A stretch of 45,749 bases of DNA from Lysobacterales bacterium (GTDB lineage Bacteria; Pseudomonadota; Gammaproteobacteria; Xanthomonadales; Xanthomonadaceae): NCBI GenBank assembly GCA_020442465.1, contig JAGRJY010000032.1, positions 1 to 45,749 on the forward strand, given 5' to 3'. Position 1 is the first letter of the stretch. Each line of letters starts with the position of its first letter. The position numbers and the translations under genes are program-made. The notes beneath the pieces are model-generated. The model saw nothing but the letters and a program-made list of their open reading frames with translations, had not been told where the DNA came from and searched no databases. Below, in pieces: positions 17,629 through 26,859 of the stretch.

Positions 17629-19841
17629 CCCGCCGCCTGCAGCGCGGCCTCAGCCTGCCGCGCCTGCGTGCGCTGCTGGCGCTACTGTTTCTCGCCCTCG
17701 CGGTGCCCAGCGCCGTGCTGGTGGTGCAGACGCAGGGGCAGCTGAAGTGGGAAGCCTTCCACACCCACCGCGACGAGGCCGAGTCGCTGAGCGCGCGCAT
17801 CGATGCGTCCCTGCGCGCGGCGATGCGCAACGAAGAGATGCGCGGACAGGGCGAGTACGCCTTTCTGGTCGCAGCGGGCGACCCCGCTCTGTCGAACCTC
17901 GTGCAGCGCTCGCCGCTGGCGGCGTATCCGGTCGACTCGCCCCTGCCTGGCGTGCTCGGCTATTTCCAGGTCGATGACCAGGGCCGCTTCAGCTCGCCGC
18001 TGCTGCCGCCCGATGCCAGCTCGGGCGATCAGCTGGGCGTATCCGCCAGCGAGTGGCAGCAGCGCGTCGCCCTGCACAACCAGCTGTTCGGCATTCTCAG
18101 CAGCAACGTGCTGGCGGACGCACCACTGCTCGCCGAGCCTTCGATCCAGGAAGACGAGTCGGACGACAGCCTGGCGGACCGGGACAAGGCGGAGCGGTCG
18201 CGCGCGAGCGGACCACGCAGCGAGGCGAGCGCAGGAATCCATGCATCCTCCGCCGACGGATCGTCAGCTGAGGCGGCGGGGCGCGATACCCAGTCGCACA
18301 CGGACGCGTCGGTCCTGCTCGAGGGCGTGCAGGCAGCCAAGGACCGGCAGCGGCTCGATGACACATCCCGCTTCGACACGCAGCGCAGCGCGGCCGTCAC
18401 GCCAAGCAAGCAGGCACCCAGCCAGCAGGCCTTCGACCGCCTGAACGCACCCGAGCAGCAGAAAATGCGCGCGGCGCAGAACGAGCTGGGCAGCGTGGCC
18501 GGGCTGCAGCTCGGCAAGACCTACCAGAATCAGCTGAGCGAACAGGAAGAAGCCGCGCCGGTCGAAGCCAAGCGCAAGGAGGACAACTACCGGGCCGCGC
18601 GCAAGGAACAGTCGGTGGACTACGCCGACCTGCGCCGCCAGGTTGCCGCCGGACCGCAGACCGAAACGCGCATCCGCACCTTCGAAAGCGAGGTGGATCC
18701 GTTCGAGTTCAGCCTGCTCGATGCGCAGCATGCGGTGTTCTATCGCCACGTCTGGCGCGAGGGACGGCGCTACACACAAGGATTCATCGTCGCGCTCGAA
18801 CCCTTCGTCGCCGGGGTGTTCGCACAGCCCTTCCGCGACAGCACCCTGGCGCCGATCAGTGATCTGCTGATCGCCTACCAGGGCGACGTGATCCGGATCG
18901 AGCGGGGCGGTCGCGCGCGCTATCCGCTGTCGCGCGCCGAATCGCTGCGCGGCGAGCTGCTGCATCAGGTGCGGCTGTCGGAACCGTTCGGCAAGTTCCA
19001 GCTGCTGTTCAACATCCGTGACCTGCCTGCAGGACCCGGCGCGCGCATCATCGCCTGGGCAGCGCTGGTGCTGTTCGCCGTGCTGGTGCTCGGTTTCTAC
19101 GCGCTGTACCGACTCGGTGCACGGCAGATCCGCCTCGCCCGCCAGCAGCAGGACTTCGTTTCCGCGGTCAGTCACGAACTGAAGACGCCGCTGACCTCGA
19201 TCCGCATGTACGGTGAGATGCTGCGCGAGGGCTGGGCCGGAGAAGACAAGCGCCGCGAGTACTATCGTTTCATCCACGAGGAGAGCGAGCGACTCTCGCG
19301 CCTGATCGACAACGTGCTGCAGCTGGCGCGGCTCGAGCGCCAGGGGCTTCAGCTCGACCTCAAACCGGTCGCACTGAACACCGTGTTCGACCTGATGCGC
19401 TCGAAGGTCGCCGGCATCAGCGAACGCGCGGGCTTCACGGTGCAGTTCCACAACGAGCTGGGTGACGCCACCTGCATCCAGGTCGACGTCGACGCGCTGA
19501 TGCAGATCGTGCTGAACCTGGTCGAGAACGCGGTCAAGTTCTCCGCCAAGGCGACGTCACGACAGATCGACATCGAGGCGCGGCCCGAAGGCCGGGACCG
19601 CATCAGCCTCAGCGTGCGCGACTACGGCCCGGGTATCGAACGCAGCCAGCTACGACGCATTTTCGAGCTGTTCTACCGGCCCGGCAGCGAACTGACCCGC
19701 GAGACCACCGGCACCGGCATCGGCCTCGCCCTGGTGCGCCAGCTCGCCCGCGCCATGCATGGCGAAGCCGATGTGATCAACCGCGAACCCGGCGCGGAGT
19801 TCCGGATCGTGCTGCCGCGCGCACCAACGCAGCGCGACTGA
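17625..19841 (+). CDS. Sensor histidine kinase with large periplasmic domain
   Basis: 738 residues, TTG start overlapping the regulator stop (TTGA). Membrane helix 1 spans ~14-36 and helix 2 ~475-495, bracketing a periplasmic part of about 440 residues. This contains a low-complexity, Ser/Ala/Asp/Gln-rich stretch (~175-300) with no recognised sensor fold. The cytoplasmic part has a HisKA helix with His517 (SAVSHELKTPLTSIRMYGEML), the N box (IVLNLVENAVKFS), G1 (VRDYGPGI), F box (IFELFYRPG) and G2 (TGTGIGLALV). It should phosphorylate the adjacent regulator. The unusually long sensor domain and the neighbouring PspA operon suggest detection of an envelope condition; the signal is unknown. Confidence 0.92.
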   Translation: MTRRLQRGLSLPRLRALLALLFLALAVPSAVLVVQTQGQLKWEAFHTHRDEAESLSARIDASLRAAMRNEEMRGQGEYAFLVAAGDPALSNLVQRSPLAAYPVDSPLPGVLGYFQVDDQGRFSSPLLPPDASSGDQLGVSASEWQQRVALHNQLFGILSSNVLADAPLLAEPSIQEDESDDSLADRDKAERSRASGPRSEASAGIHASSADGSSAEAAGRDTQSHTDASVLLEGVQAAKDRQRLDDTSRFDTQRSAAVTPSKQAPSQQAFDRLNAPEQQKMRAAQNELGSVAGLQLGKTYQNQLSEQEEAAPVEAKRKEDNYRAARKEQSVDYADLRRQVAAGPQTETRIRTFESEVDPFEFSLLDAQHAVFYRHVWREGRRYTQGFIVALEPFVAGVFAQPFRDSTLAPISDLLIAYQGDVIRIERGGRARYPLSRAESLRGELLHQVRLSEPFGKFQLLFNIRDLPAGPGARIIAWAALVLFAVLVLGFYALYRLGARQIRLARQQQDFVSAVSHELKTPLTSIRMYGEMLREGWAGEDKRREYYRFIHEESERLSRLIDNVLQLARLERQGLQLDLKPVALNTVFDLMRSKVAGISERAGFTVQFHNELGDATCIQVDVDALMQIVLNLVENAVKFSAKATSRQIDIEARPEGRDRISLSVRDYGPGIERSQLRRIFELFYRPGSELTRETTGTGIGLALVRQLARAMHGEADVINREPGAEFRIVLPRAPTQRD

Positions 19842-19933
19842 GTCCCACGGTCGGTGCGCACCTTTCCGCGGGGGCGCGGTGTCCCGCGAGCGGGACCGCG
19901 GCGATGCACGATGTCGCCGCCTGACCACGTCAA

Positions 19934-20030
19934 CAGTCGGGAATGAATTCCCTCCTACAGGGACGGCATGCGCGCGCAGGCGTCGCAGGCGTTCCGCCTG
20001 CTCTGGTAGGAGCGGATTCATCCGCGACCG
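19934..20030. repeat. twin REP (BIME-like) element 1
   Basis: Left arm CAGTCGGGAATGAATTCCC then TCCTACA; right arm GGTAGGAGCGGATTCATCC then GCGACC. The arms are inverted relative to each other and each folds alone (GGGAAT-GA-ATTCCC). This is the 'GTAGGAG...' class of repetitive extragenic palindromes known in Pseudomonas and Lysobacterales. Confidence 0.8.
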
Positions 20031-20115
20031 ACTTCGTGGAGAAGCATACGTCGTGGTGAAGCAGAACTCGTGGCCAAGCAGATGTCGTGACAAGGCAGAC
20101 GTCATGACCGGGCAC
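20031..20115. repeat. five degenerate 17-bp tandem repeats
   Basis: Units at 20031, 20048, 20065, 20082 and 20099, each exactly 17 bp, share the pattern A-C/T-G-T-C-G-T-G-G-N-N-A-A-G-C-A-G. Examples are ACGTCGTGGTGAAGCAG and AACTCGTGGCCAAGCAG. The array fills the gap that begins directly after the first REP element. The period is not a multiple of three and no frame runs through it. Confidence 0.75.
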
Positions 20116-20139
20116 GCTGTCGCAGACTGCCGACGGCGA

Positions 20140-20236
20140 CGGTCGGGAATGAATTCCCTCCTACAGGGACGACCGGTACGCGCAGAGCCGCAGGTGCTCC
20201 GCCTGCTCTTGTAGGAGCGGATTCATCCGCGACCGA
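20140..20236. repeat. twin REP (BIME-like) element 2
   Basis: A second copy of the same arrangement: GGTCGGGAATGAATTCCC at the left and TGTAGGAGCGGATTCATCC with GCGACC at the right, around a variable centre. It ends 32 bases before the stop of the DUF1501 gene, so it may act at the 3' end of that transcript. Confidence 0.8.
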
Positions 20237-20267
20237 AGCCTGTCTGACACGCGCCGCGACCTCAGGG

Positions 20268-21686
20268 TCAGGCCATGAACCCCAAATCGCTGGTCGCGTA
20301 CTCTCCGATGCGCGGGAACAGGGTGCCGAGGTCGCCCGGCGCCACGCCGAACCACGTCGCCAGCGTGGCGGCGTACTGATCCACCCCGGTGGTCGGGATG
20401 ATCTGGCCGTAGCCAGCGTCGTCGGGATTGCCGCCCTGCGCCAGCGAGGGCATTGTGCCGTAGAAGCGCCCGCCGCGCACGGCGCCGCCGAGCACGAAAT
20501 GATGGCCACCCCAGCCGTGGTCGGTGCCGTCGCCATTGGTCGACACCGTGCGCCCGAAGTCGGACGCGGTGAACGTGGTGACCTGGTCGGCGATGCCCAT
20601 TTCGACCGTGGCCGCGTGGAACGCCGCAAGGCCCTCGGACAGCGCGCCGAGAATACGATCCTGCTCGGTCAGCTGGAGGTCGTGGGTGTCGAAGCCGCCG
20701 TGGCCGACGAAGAAGACCTGCCGGCGCATGTCTAGCGCATCGCGGGCGTTGATCAGGTTCGCGACCTGGCGCAGCTGCGCGCCCAGCGATCCGTTGGGGA
20801 ACACCGTGACCAGCGGGTCGGGCACACCCAGCGCTGCATCGATCATCTGGTAAGTCGCGATCGCACGGCGATTCGCGTCGGCATAGGCGCGCTCGAAGCG
20901 ATGCGCCTGCACGCCCTGCGCGTGCAGCGCGTTGAACGCGTCGATGCCGGGCTCGTTCTGGTAGACGTTGAGGTAGGCGATTTCCTCGACACCGTTCGAG
21001 CCCATCACATACTGGTCCACCGCCGCACCGCGCTGGAACAGCGCTTGGCCGGACAGCGAAATGGTCATCGGCAATTGCGTGTTCGGATTGCCGGTGTGCA
21101 GCAGGTCGGCGATGCGCCCGCCCCAGCCGTCGGCGTTGGCGTCGTCGGGGCGCGAGGTCTGCCAGAAATTGGCCTGGTCGTCGTGCGAGAACAGCTGCGG
21201 CGGCGCCAGCGCAGGATTGGACTGGTACTGCGCCTGGGTGATCGGCCCGAGCAGGGTGCCGACGTTCGCCACGATCGCGGCATGCTGGTCATTGAACAGG
21301 GTGCGCAGTTCCGGCATGGCGGGGTGCAATCCATAGCTCGCGCCGTCGCTGGGCAGGCCGCCCGGCAATCCGCCGCTGGCCGCTTGGGCGATCAGATTGT
21401 TCGCCTGGATCGACGACTGGCTGAGCGCCATCGCCGGCCGACTGCCGGCATACACGTTGTAGCCGGCGGCCGAGTACGGCACCACCGTGTTGAAGCTGTC
21501 GTTGCCGCCGAACAGGAAGATGCACACCAGCGCCTTGTAGTCGCCGAACACCATGCCCTTGGCGCGGGTGGCCGCCGCCACCAGGCCAAGTTGCCCGAGC
21601 GCGGAAGTCGCCGCCACGCCGCCGAGTGCGCCGCAAATGGAACGACGCAGGAATTCGCGACGGTTGAAGGACGTGAACGTGTTCAT
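20268..21686 (-). CDS. DUF1501 protein with Tat signal
   Basis: 472 residues. The N-terminus is a twin-arginine signal (NRREFLRRSICGALGGVAA), which implies export in a folded state. The conserved DUF1501 start follows (YKALVCIFLFGGNDSFNTVVPY), with later motifs VFFVGHGGFDTHDLQ, TFTASDFGRTVS and GTDHGWGGHHFVLG. The family resembles alkaline phosphatase/sulfatase folds, but its reaction is not established. Its ATG overlaps the stop of the upstream DUF1800 gene as ATGA, the normal pairing for these families, which points to a joint function. It is probably periplasmic. Confidence 0.92.
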   Translation of the reverse strand: MNTFTSFNRREFLRRSICGALGGVAATSALGQLGLVAAATRAKGMVFGDYKALVCIFLFGGNDSFNTVVPYSAAGYNVYAGSRPAMALSQSSIQANNLIAQAASGGLPGGLPSDGASYGLHPAMPELRTLFNDQHAAIVANVGTLLGPITQAQYQSNPALAPPQLFSHDDQANFWQTSRPDDANADGWGGRIADLLHTGNPNTQLPMTISLSGQALFQRGAAVDQYVMGSNGVEEIAYLNVYQNEPGIDAFNALHAQGVQAHRFERAYADANRRAIATYQMIDAALGVPDPLVTVFPNGSLGAQLRQVANLINARDALDMRRQVFFVGHGGFDTHDLQLTEQDRILGALSEGLAAFHAATVEMGIADQVTTFTASDFGRTVSTNGDGTDHGWGGHHFVLGGAVRGGRFYGTMPSLAQGGNPDDAGYGQIIPTTGVDQYAATLATWFGVAPGDLGTLFPRIGEYATSDLGFMA

Positions 21687-23512
21687 TTCTGGATCGAGAA
21701 CTCGGGCGAAGTGACGATCAGGTAGAGCGCCTGCTGCACCCGGTGCAGAGGCAGATCGAACGGCGCGCCGTCAGGTTGTCCGGGCAGCCGATCCGGCAGG
21801 TTGGGATCGTTCAGTCGCTGCAGCAGGGTGTCGCGCATGTAGCTCGACATCTGCCCGGACATCATCACCAGGTCGAGGTGGTCGACCAGCGCAGCGGGAT
21901 CGGCGGCGAGCGCCTTCAGCGCGCTGTAGTCCATCAGCGTTTCTTCGTCGGCCTGGGCCACGTCATAGGCCGTGCCCTGGTAGAAGTAGAAAATGCGCCA
22001 GCCCAAAGCATTGGGCATGGTCACGAGCTGCACGTCGTTGTGGATCTGGAACTCCGGCGAGACCAGCCCCGCATCGCGAATCTCGCCGGCCTGGGCGAAA
22101 TCGGGCTTGAAGAAATTGAACACCGAGGGCGAGCCGAGCGGGCGCTGGCCGTACTCGTCGTCCGGGTGGCTGTACTGGAACACCCGACCATTCACCGATG
22201 CGCCGGGCGCAACGCGCCACAGGCGCACCAGCCGGGTAATCGGCTCGCGCAGCTTGCCGAAGTTCTGGCCGAGCAGGGCTGGTCCGTTGCGCGCTTCGTT
22301 GTCGGTGAGAATCGCGCGCACCACCGCGCCGAGATCGCCGCGCACGCCGGAACCGTCGTTGTTGAACACGCTGGCGACGCGTTGCACATAGCCTGGCGTC
22401 GGATTGCTGGTGACCAGCCGCTGGATCAGATGCCGCGCCATGAATGGCCCGACGTTGGGATGCATGAAGATGTTGTCGAGCGCGGCATCGAGCTCGACCT
22501 GCGCACTGCCGCCGGCGGTCAGCACGCCGCCCGGAAGCGTCACGCCCGGATAGGTCAGCAGCTGCTTGCTCGTGGTGTTGTCGTGAAACGCTTCGAACGC
22601 CGCCATCGGCGTGAACCACGGCGCCTCGTAGGGATTGCCCGGCTCGCAGTCGGCGTAGGTGCCGACTGTGCAATCGGAGAAGTTCCAGCCGGTGAAGACA
22701 TGCGCGAACCCGCGCACCACGTTCTGGTCATAGGTGGGAATCGGCTGACCTTCGCCATCCAGCACGCGACTGCCGTCGAGGTTGAGCTGGTGCAGCCCGA
22801 TCGAGAACAGCTGCAGCACTTCGCGGGCGTAATTCTCGTCCGGGCGGATGTTCAGCGCGACATCGGTCTTGCGGTTGCCGAGCATCGACAGGTAGCGCCC
22901 CATGGCCGGATGCAGGGTGACCGCTTCGAGCAGGTCGCGATAGTTGCCGAACGCGTGCTGCGCCAGCATGTCGTAGTAGCTGCCCAGCGCCCACGGCTGG
23001 AACAGCAGCGCGGCGTTGCGATCGGACACCACCATGACTTCCGACAGCGCGAAGGCCACGCGCTGGCGCAGCTGGTCGCTGTGGGTGTGCGACGGGTTGC
23101 TGGGGTCGGCCAGCTGGGCGGAGTGGATGAACCAGGCTTCCAGGCGATGCTGCTGGTAGACGCCTTCGGTCTGACGCACGAAGTCCAGGTAGGGCTGCTG
23201 CAGCGAGATCGGCGCCGCGAACTGCTCGTCGAGCCAGGCGTTGACGCCGACCGTGCGAAGGTGGGCGATGTCCTGCAGGCGACCGCCGTAGCTGGCCTGG
23301 TCGAGGAAGCGCGCCGCTTCTTCGGCGGATAGCTCGTTCGGACCACCGACGGTCTCGAAACCGGTCTTGAAGATCACCGGCACCGCACTGGCCCATGCCG
23401 CCGCAGTGCAGAACAGGGCGAACAGTCCGGCGAGCACGGCGAGCGGCCTCCCGCCGCCCACAGATGCCGGTCTCCCGGACTGGCCCTGACACTGGTCCAA
23501 CGTCCTACCCAT
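21683..23512 (-). CDS. DUF1800 protein, partner of DUF1501
   Basis: 609 residues from the ATG at 23512. GGAGG directly abuts this ATG, so a slightly later TTG is possible. A signal sequence (PLAVLAGLFALFCTAAAWASA) is followed at once by VIFKTGFETVGG, an N-terminal copy of the F-x-x-G-F-E motif found at the C-terminus of other exported proteins here. The DUF1800 core follows: LSAEEAARFLDQASYGGR, WLDEQFAAP, LRQRVAFALSEVMVVS, ENYAREVLQLFSIGLHQLNLDG, HVFTGWNFSD, ARHLIQRLVTSNPTPGYV, and PSVFNFFKPDF near the end. The family is of unknown function and almost always sits with DUF1501. The stop overlaps the next gene's ATG. Confidence 0.9.
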   Translation of the reverse strand: MGRTLDQCQGQSGRPASVGGGRPLAVLAGLFALFCTAAAWASAVPVIFKTGFETVGGPNELSAEEAARFLDQASYGGRLQDIAHLRTVGVNAWLDEQFAAPISLQQPYLDFVRQTEGVYQQHRLEAWFIHSAQLADPSNPSHTHSDQLRQRVAFALSEVMVVSDRNAALLFQPWALGSYYDMLAQHAFGNYRDLLEAVTLHPAMGRYLSMLGNRKTDVALNIRPDENYAREVLQLFSIGLHQLNLDGSRVLDGEGQPIPTYDQNVVRGFAHVFTGWNFSDCTVGTYADCEPGNPYEAPWFTPMAAFEAFHDNTTSKQLLTYPGVTLPGGVLTAGGSAQVELDAALDNIFMHPNVGPFMARHLIQRLVTSNPTPGYVQRVASVFNNDGSGVRGDLGAVVRAILTDNEARNGPALLGQNFGKLREPITRLVRLWRVAPGASVNGRVFQYSHPDDEYGQRPLGSPSVFNFFKPDFAQAGEIRDAGLVSPEFQIHNDVQLVTMPNALGWRIFYFYQGTAYDVAQADEETLMDYSALKALAADPAALVDHLDLVMMSGQMSSYMRDTLLQRLNDPNLPDRLPGQPDGAPFDLPLHRVQQALYLIVTSPEFSIQK

Positions 23513-23671
23513 CCTCCCCCCGAAGGCGCGCCTTTCGTGCGCTTTGCCTGTCTTCGCCGGCTTTGCGACACGGTACGCGGTCAAAGAATTTCAATGTGTG
23601 ACGGGGTTCGCAGTCGGATCGAAGCGAATAGTAGTCGGAATGAGGTTGCCGCGCTGTCCGCCCGGACGACG

Positions 23672-25600
23672 TCAGCGCGGCGGCGACGCGGCCTCGGGCC
23701 GCGCCGGCAGCAGTGGCAGCACGACATGGGAGGGCCGCGCGGCATCGTGGAACACGGTGTTGTCGGCGCGGGCATTCCGGCCATGCCGACCCAGTGGCTC
23801 GCCGGTGTTCGGGTTGATGTCGAAGCGGGGAAAGTTGCTGCTGGAGATGTCCAGCCTGATGCGATGGCCGCGCTTGAACAGGTTGGCCGTCGCGAACGGC
23901 CGGATGCGCAGGCGATAGACCTTGCCGGGCTCGATCAACGCCCGCCGGTGCCGGTCGTTGCGATAGCTCGCCCGCACCAGGGCATCGCTAAGATTCATCG
24001 CGAACCCTTGGGGAAAATCCGCGCTCGGTGGATACACATCGACGAGTTTCGCGGTGAAGTCGGTATCCACCGCCGTCGAGGACACGAACAGAACCACTTC
24101 GATCTCGCCGGCGATGATCTGTTCCTGCTCCAGCGGCGGCGTCTGGAACACCAGCACGTCGTTGCGCGCCGCAAGCGGCAGATAGGGCGGTCGCGAGCCT
24201 GGCCGGTCGGGTCGCTCGCGCTGATCATAGGCACCATCGCCCAAACGGGCGGAGACATTCCCGCCCACGGTGGGCACCGGATGCTCGGGATCGAAGGTGA
24301 AGGTCGTCGACGACGCGTCGGCAACCGACGACTGCATGGTCAGCGCACCGCCGGCGTGCAGATAGAACGCGGTCGGCTGCACGCCTTCGAGCGGCCAGGC
24401 GGCGCTTTCAACCCAATAGCCGCCGTGGGCAAGACGCCCTTCCGCGGTGCGGTGCCCGTCTCCGCTTCCCATCAGGAACACGCGTACCGGCGCTTCGCCG
24501 CCCGGCGAGTCGACCTGTTTGAGATGGCGATCGAACCAGCGCAGGTGGAAGTCGAGGCCAAAGTCGCGCACGGCCGCAGCCTCGCCGAAATCGACATCGC
24601 CGGCGAAGGTTCGCGCATTGCCGGAGTGGGTCCACGGACCGACCAGCATCCGCTGCGGCGCGCGCTTCAGTCGCGACAGCGACTGGTAGTTCTGCACGGT
24701 GCCGCGCAGGAAGATGTCGTACCAGCCCCCGACATGCAGCATGGCCGCATCCGCGGTGCCGGCGTAGTACTCGCTCCAGTTCAACCCGATGCCGCGCCAG
24801 TACTCCGTGTAGTCGGACTCGGTCAGCTCCCTGAGAAAATAGGCTTCGTACTCCGGCGCGATCGACAACGGATTGAGCCCGGGGCGAAACGGCTGCACCG
24901 CGTACCAGTCCGCCACCGACTGTTGCTCGACATGGCGCTTGACCACCGGGTCGGAAGTCTCCAGCGGAATCTGCCGAAACGCCCAGCTCAGCTCACGCCC
25001 CCACTCGAACGCGCCACCGTGGCGGACCGCGTGATCCCAGGCATTCGCCATGCCGCCCTGGTTGATCAACAAGGCCTTCAACGCAGGCGGAGCGAGCTTG
25101 GCCGCATCGGCTTGGGTGTGCGCGGCGTACGAGGTGCCCCACATGCCGATCCGCCCATTGGAGCCCGGCATCGCGGCCAGCCAGGCGATGGTGTCGAAAC
25201 CGTCAGTGGCCTCCAGCGCCGAGTACTTGGAGAACGCACCCTCCGACGCGTAGCGGCCTCGGGTGTCCTGCACGGCGACGATGTAGCCGTGCCCGACCAG
25301 TAAGCGCGCGAGGGCAACGTCGCTCTCGCGCCGTTTGCCATACGGCGTGCGGGTCAGGACCACCGGCATGGACTCGTCGCCAGCCGCGACGGCGATGCGA
25401 GGACGGTAGATGTCGGTGGCGAGGCGAACTCCGTCGCGCATCGCGATCATTTCGGTGTGTCGGTCGAACGACGACGCAGCCACCGCGACCTGCGCAACCA
25501 GGAGCAGAACAAGCGTGCCGACCACGCGCTGTCGCGCAAGCCAGGCGATGCAGCATGTCGCTGCGCAAGCCCGAATGCCCGATTGCCTCCTCGCGTTCAT
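23672..25600 (-). CDS. Exported CocE/NonD-family serine hydrolase (S15-like)
   Basis: 642 residues from the ATG at 25600, which places a hydrophobic export segment (VVGTLVLLLVAQVAVAASS) at ~27-44. The alpha/beta-hydrolase core contains MRDGVRLATDIYRP, QDTRGRYASEG, and nucleophile S157 in GMWGTSYAA; then D295 in GGWYDIFLRGT and H325 in GPWTHSGN complete a CocE-type triad. A C-terminal jelly-roll domain (VLVFQTPPLEQEQIIAGEIEV..., HRIRLDISSSNFPRFDINPNTG) matches the X-Pro dipeptidyl-peptidase C-terminal domain. Family members hydrolyse esters or amides (cocaine, glutaryl-7-ACA, Xaa-Pro peptides); the natural substrate here is unknown. Confidence 0.9.
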   Translation of the reverse strand: MNARRQSGIRACAATCCIAWLARQRVVGTLVLLLVAQVAVAASSFDRHTEMIAMRDGVRLATDIYRPRIAVAAGDESMPVVLTRTPYGKRRESDVALARLLVGHGYIVAVQDTRGRYASEGAFSKYSALEATDGFDTIAWLAAMPGSNGRIGMWGTSYAAHTQADAAKLAPPALKALLINQGGMANAWDHAVRHGGAFEWGRELSWAFRQIPLETSDPVVKRHVEQQSVADWYAVQPFRPGLNPLSIAPEYEAYFLRELTESDYTEYWRGIGLNWSEYYAGTADAAMLHVGGWYDIFLRGTVQNYQSLSRLKRAPQRMLVGPWTHSGNARTFAGDVDFGEAAAVRDFGLDFHLRWFDRHLKQVDSPGGEAPVRVFLMGSGDGHRTAEGRLAHGGYWVESAAWPLEGVQPTAFYLHAGGALTMQSSVADASSTTFTFDPEHPVPTVGGNVSARLGDGAYDQRERPDRPGSRPPYLPLAARNDVLVFQTPPLEQEQIIAGEIEVVLFVSSTAVDTDFTAKLVDVYPPSADFPQGFAMNLSDALVRASYRNDRHRRALIEPGKVYRLRIRPFATANLFKRGHRIRLDISSSNFPRFDINPNTGEPLGRHGRNARADNTVFHDAARPSHVVLPLLPARPEAASPPR

Positions 25601-25876
25601 GAGCAGCAGTATGCGACAGCGCCGCGCGCCGCGCCTCGCCTCGCCTCGCCTCCGCGGCACAGGCGCGGTTCGCGATCACGCTTCGATCCAGCGTGTCGCC
25701 ATCACCGCGGTGGAAGTCCAGCGTGGCATCGTCGGCGCGGCAAGGGCGCAGCACCCGTGTCGGTCGTGCGCCGCGGCCGCAGCAGACGCGCACCCGGTGC
25801 GCAACCAGGTCCCAATCCCATCACGAACCGTCGGGTTCGGTGCGGCGCGTGATCCGCGCACCGCCCCGCGATTGAC

Positions 25877-26650
25877 CTAGCGGCGCTTCCTGCCCGGCTT
25901 CACCCGCACCGCCATGCGCTGCGCGTTCGAGCCCGGGATCGCCTGCGAGTGAAGCTCGAAGTGGCGATCATGCGCGCGCACCAGATCGCTCAGCTTGCTG
26001 TGACCGAACAGGCGCGGATCGAAGTCCGGACGGATCTGATTGAGAAAGGTGCCCACCGTCGCCAGCGGTGCCCAGCCATCTTCGTCGTCGTCCGCCTCGC
26101 CGATGGCGCGGCGAATCAGCTGAACCGGATCGGGCAGCGACGTGCCGGCCGCATCGTCAGCGCCCTCCCCTTTCGCCGACCGTGCCGGCGAAGCGCCCTC
26201 CTGCTCCTCACGCAGCAGGTCGGTGTAGACGAAGCGATCGCAGGCAGCGACGAAGGGCTGCGGCGTCTTGCGTTCGCCGAAGCCGTACACCACGCAACCG
26301 CCCTCGCGGATGCGCTGTGCGAGGCGGGTGAAATCGCTGTCGCTCGAGACCAGGCAGAAGCCGCCGAATCGATGCGTGTGCAGCAGGTCCATGGCGTCGA
26401 TGATCAAGGCGCTGTCGGTCGCGTTCTTGCCCGAGGTGTAGGCGAACTGCTGGATCGGCTGGATCGAATGCTTCAGCAGCACCTTCTTCCACCCACCCAG
26501 ATGGGGGGACGTCCAGTCGCCATAGATGCGTCGCACCGTGGCGGTGCCGAGACGGGCGGTTTCTTCCAGAATGCCCTCGATCACCGAAGCGGGCGCGTTG
26601 TCCGCGTCGATCAGTACGGCGAGATGAAGCGCTTTGGGCGTCGTTTTCAT
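25877..26650 (-). CDS. NYN-domain (LabA/DUF88) RNase-like protein with OST-HTH domain
   Basis: 257 residues. AGGAG lies 7 bases before the ATG at 26650. The N-terminal NYN/PIN-like fold has LAVLIDADNAPAS with D15 and D17, DSALIIDAMDLLHT and the acidic SSDSDFTRLAQRIRE; these Asp residues form the usual metal site of PIN-like nucleases. After an acidic Gly/Ala linker (~155-180) comes a C-terminal OST-HTH/LOTUS-type domain (LIRRAIGEADDDEDGWAPLATVG..., RLFGHSKLSDLVRAHDRHFEL), which in related proteins binds RNA. It probably acts on RNA in the cytoplasm; the target is unknown. It is likely transcribed alone. Confidence 0.9.
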   Translation of the reverse strand: MKTTPKALHLAVLIDADNAPASVIEGILEETARLGTATVRRIYGDWTSPHLGGWKKVLLKHSIQPIQQFAYTSGKNATDSALIIDAMDLLHTHRFGGFCLVSSDSDFTRLAQRIREGGCVVYGFGERKTPQPFVAACDRFVYTDLLREEQEGASPARSAKGEGADDAAGTSLPDPVQLIRRAIGEADDDEDGWAPLATVGTFLNQIRPDFDPRLFGHSKLSDLVRAHDRHFELHSQAIPGSNAQRMAVRVKPGRKRR

Positions 26651-26859
26651 GCGCGCACTCCTGGTCTCACGTCGAAGTCAGGATCCTGCAGACGTCAACC
26701 GCCGGAATCCTTGCGGTTCGCGATGCAACAGCGATCCCGAAGCAGAGTCCGCTGCGTGAGGCGATGACGGCCGGTTCGGTGGGCTAGTCGCTCACCCGCA
26801 CACGACCGGGACACGGCCTGGCGGCGCGTTCGCCGCGCCGCCCATGCTCCGGCCGGGAT

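Larger units (their letters stand above)
19842..20267. other. intergenic repeat region between convergent genes
   Basis: A 426-base gap between the kinase (plus) and the DUF1501 gene (minus). It contains two twin REP elements separated by five degenerate 17-bp tandem repeats, listed separately. No gene is supported. Confidence 0.7.
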
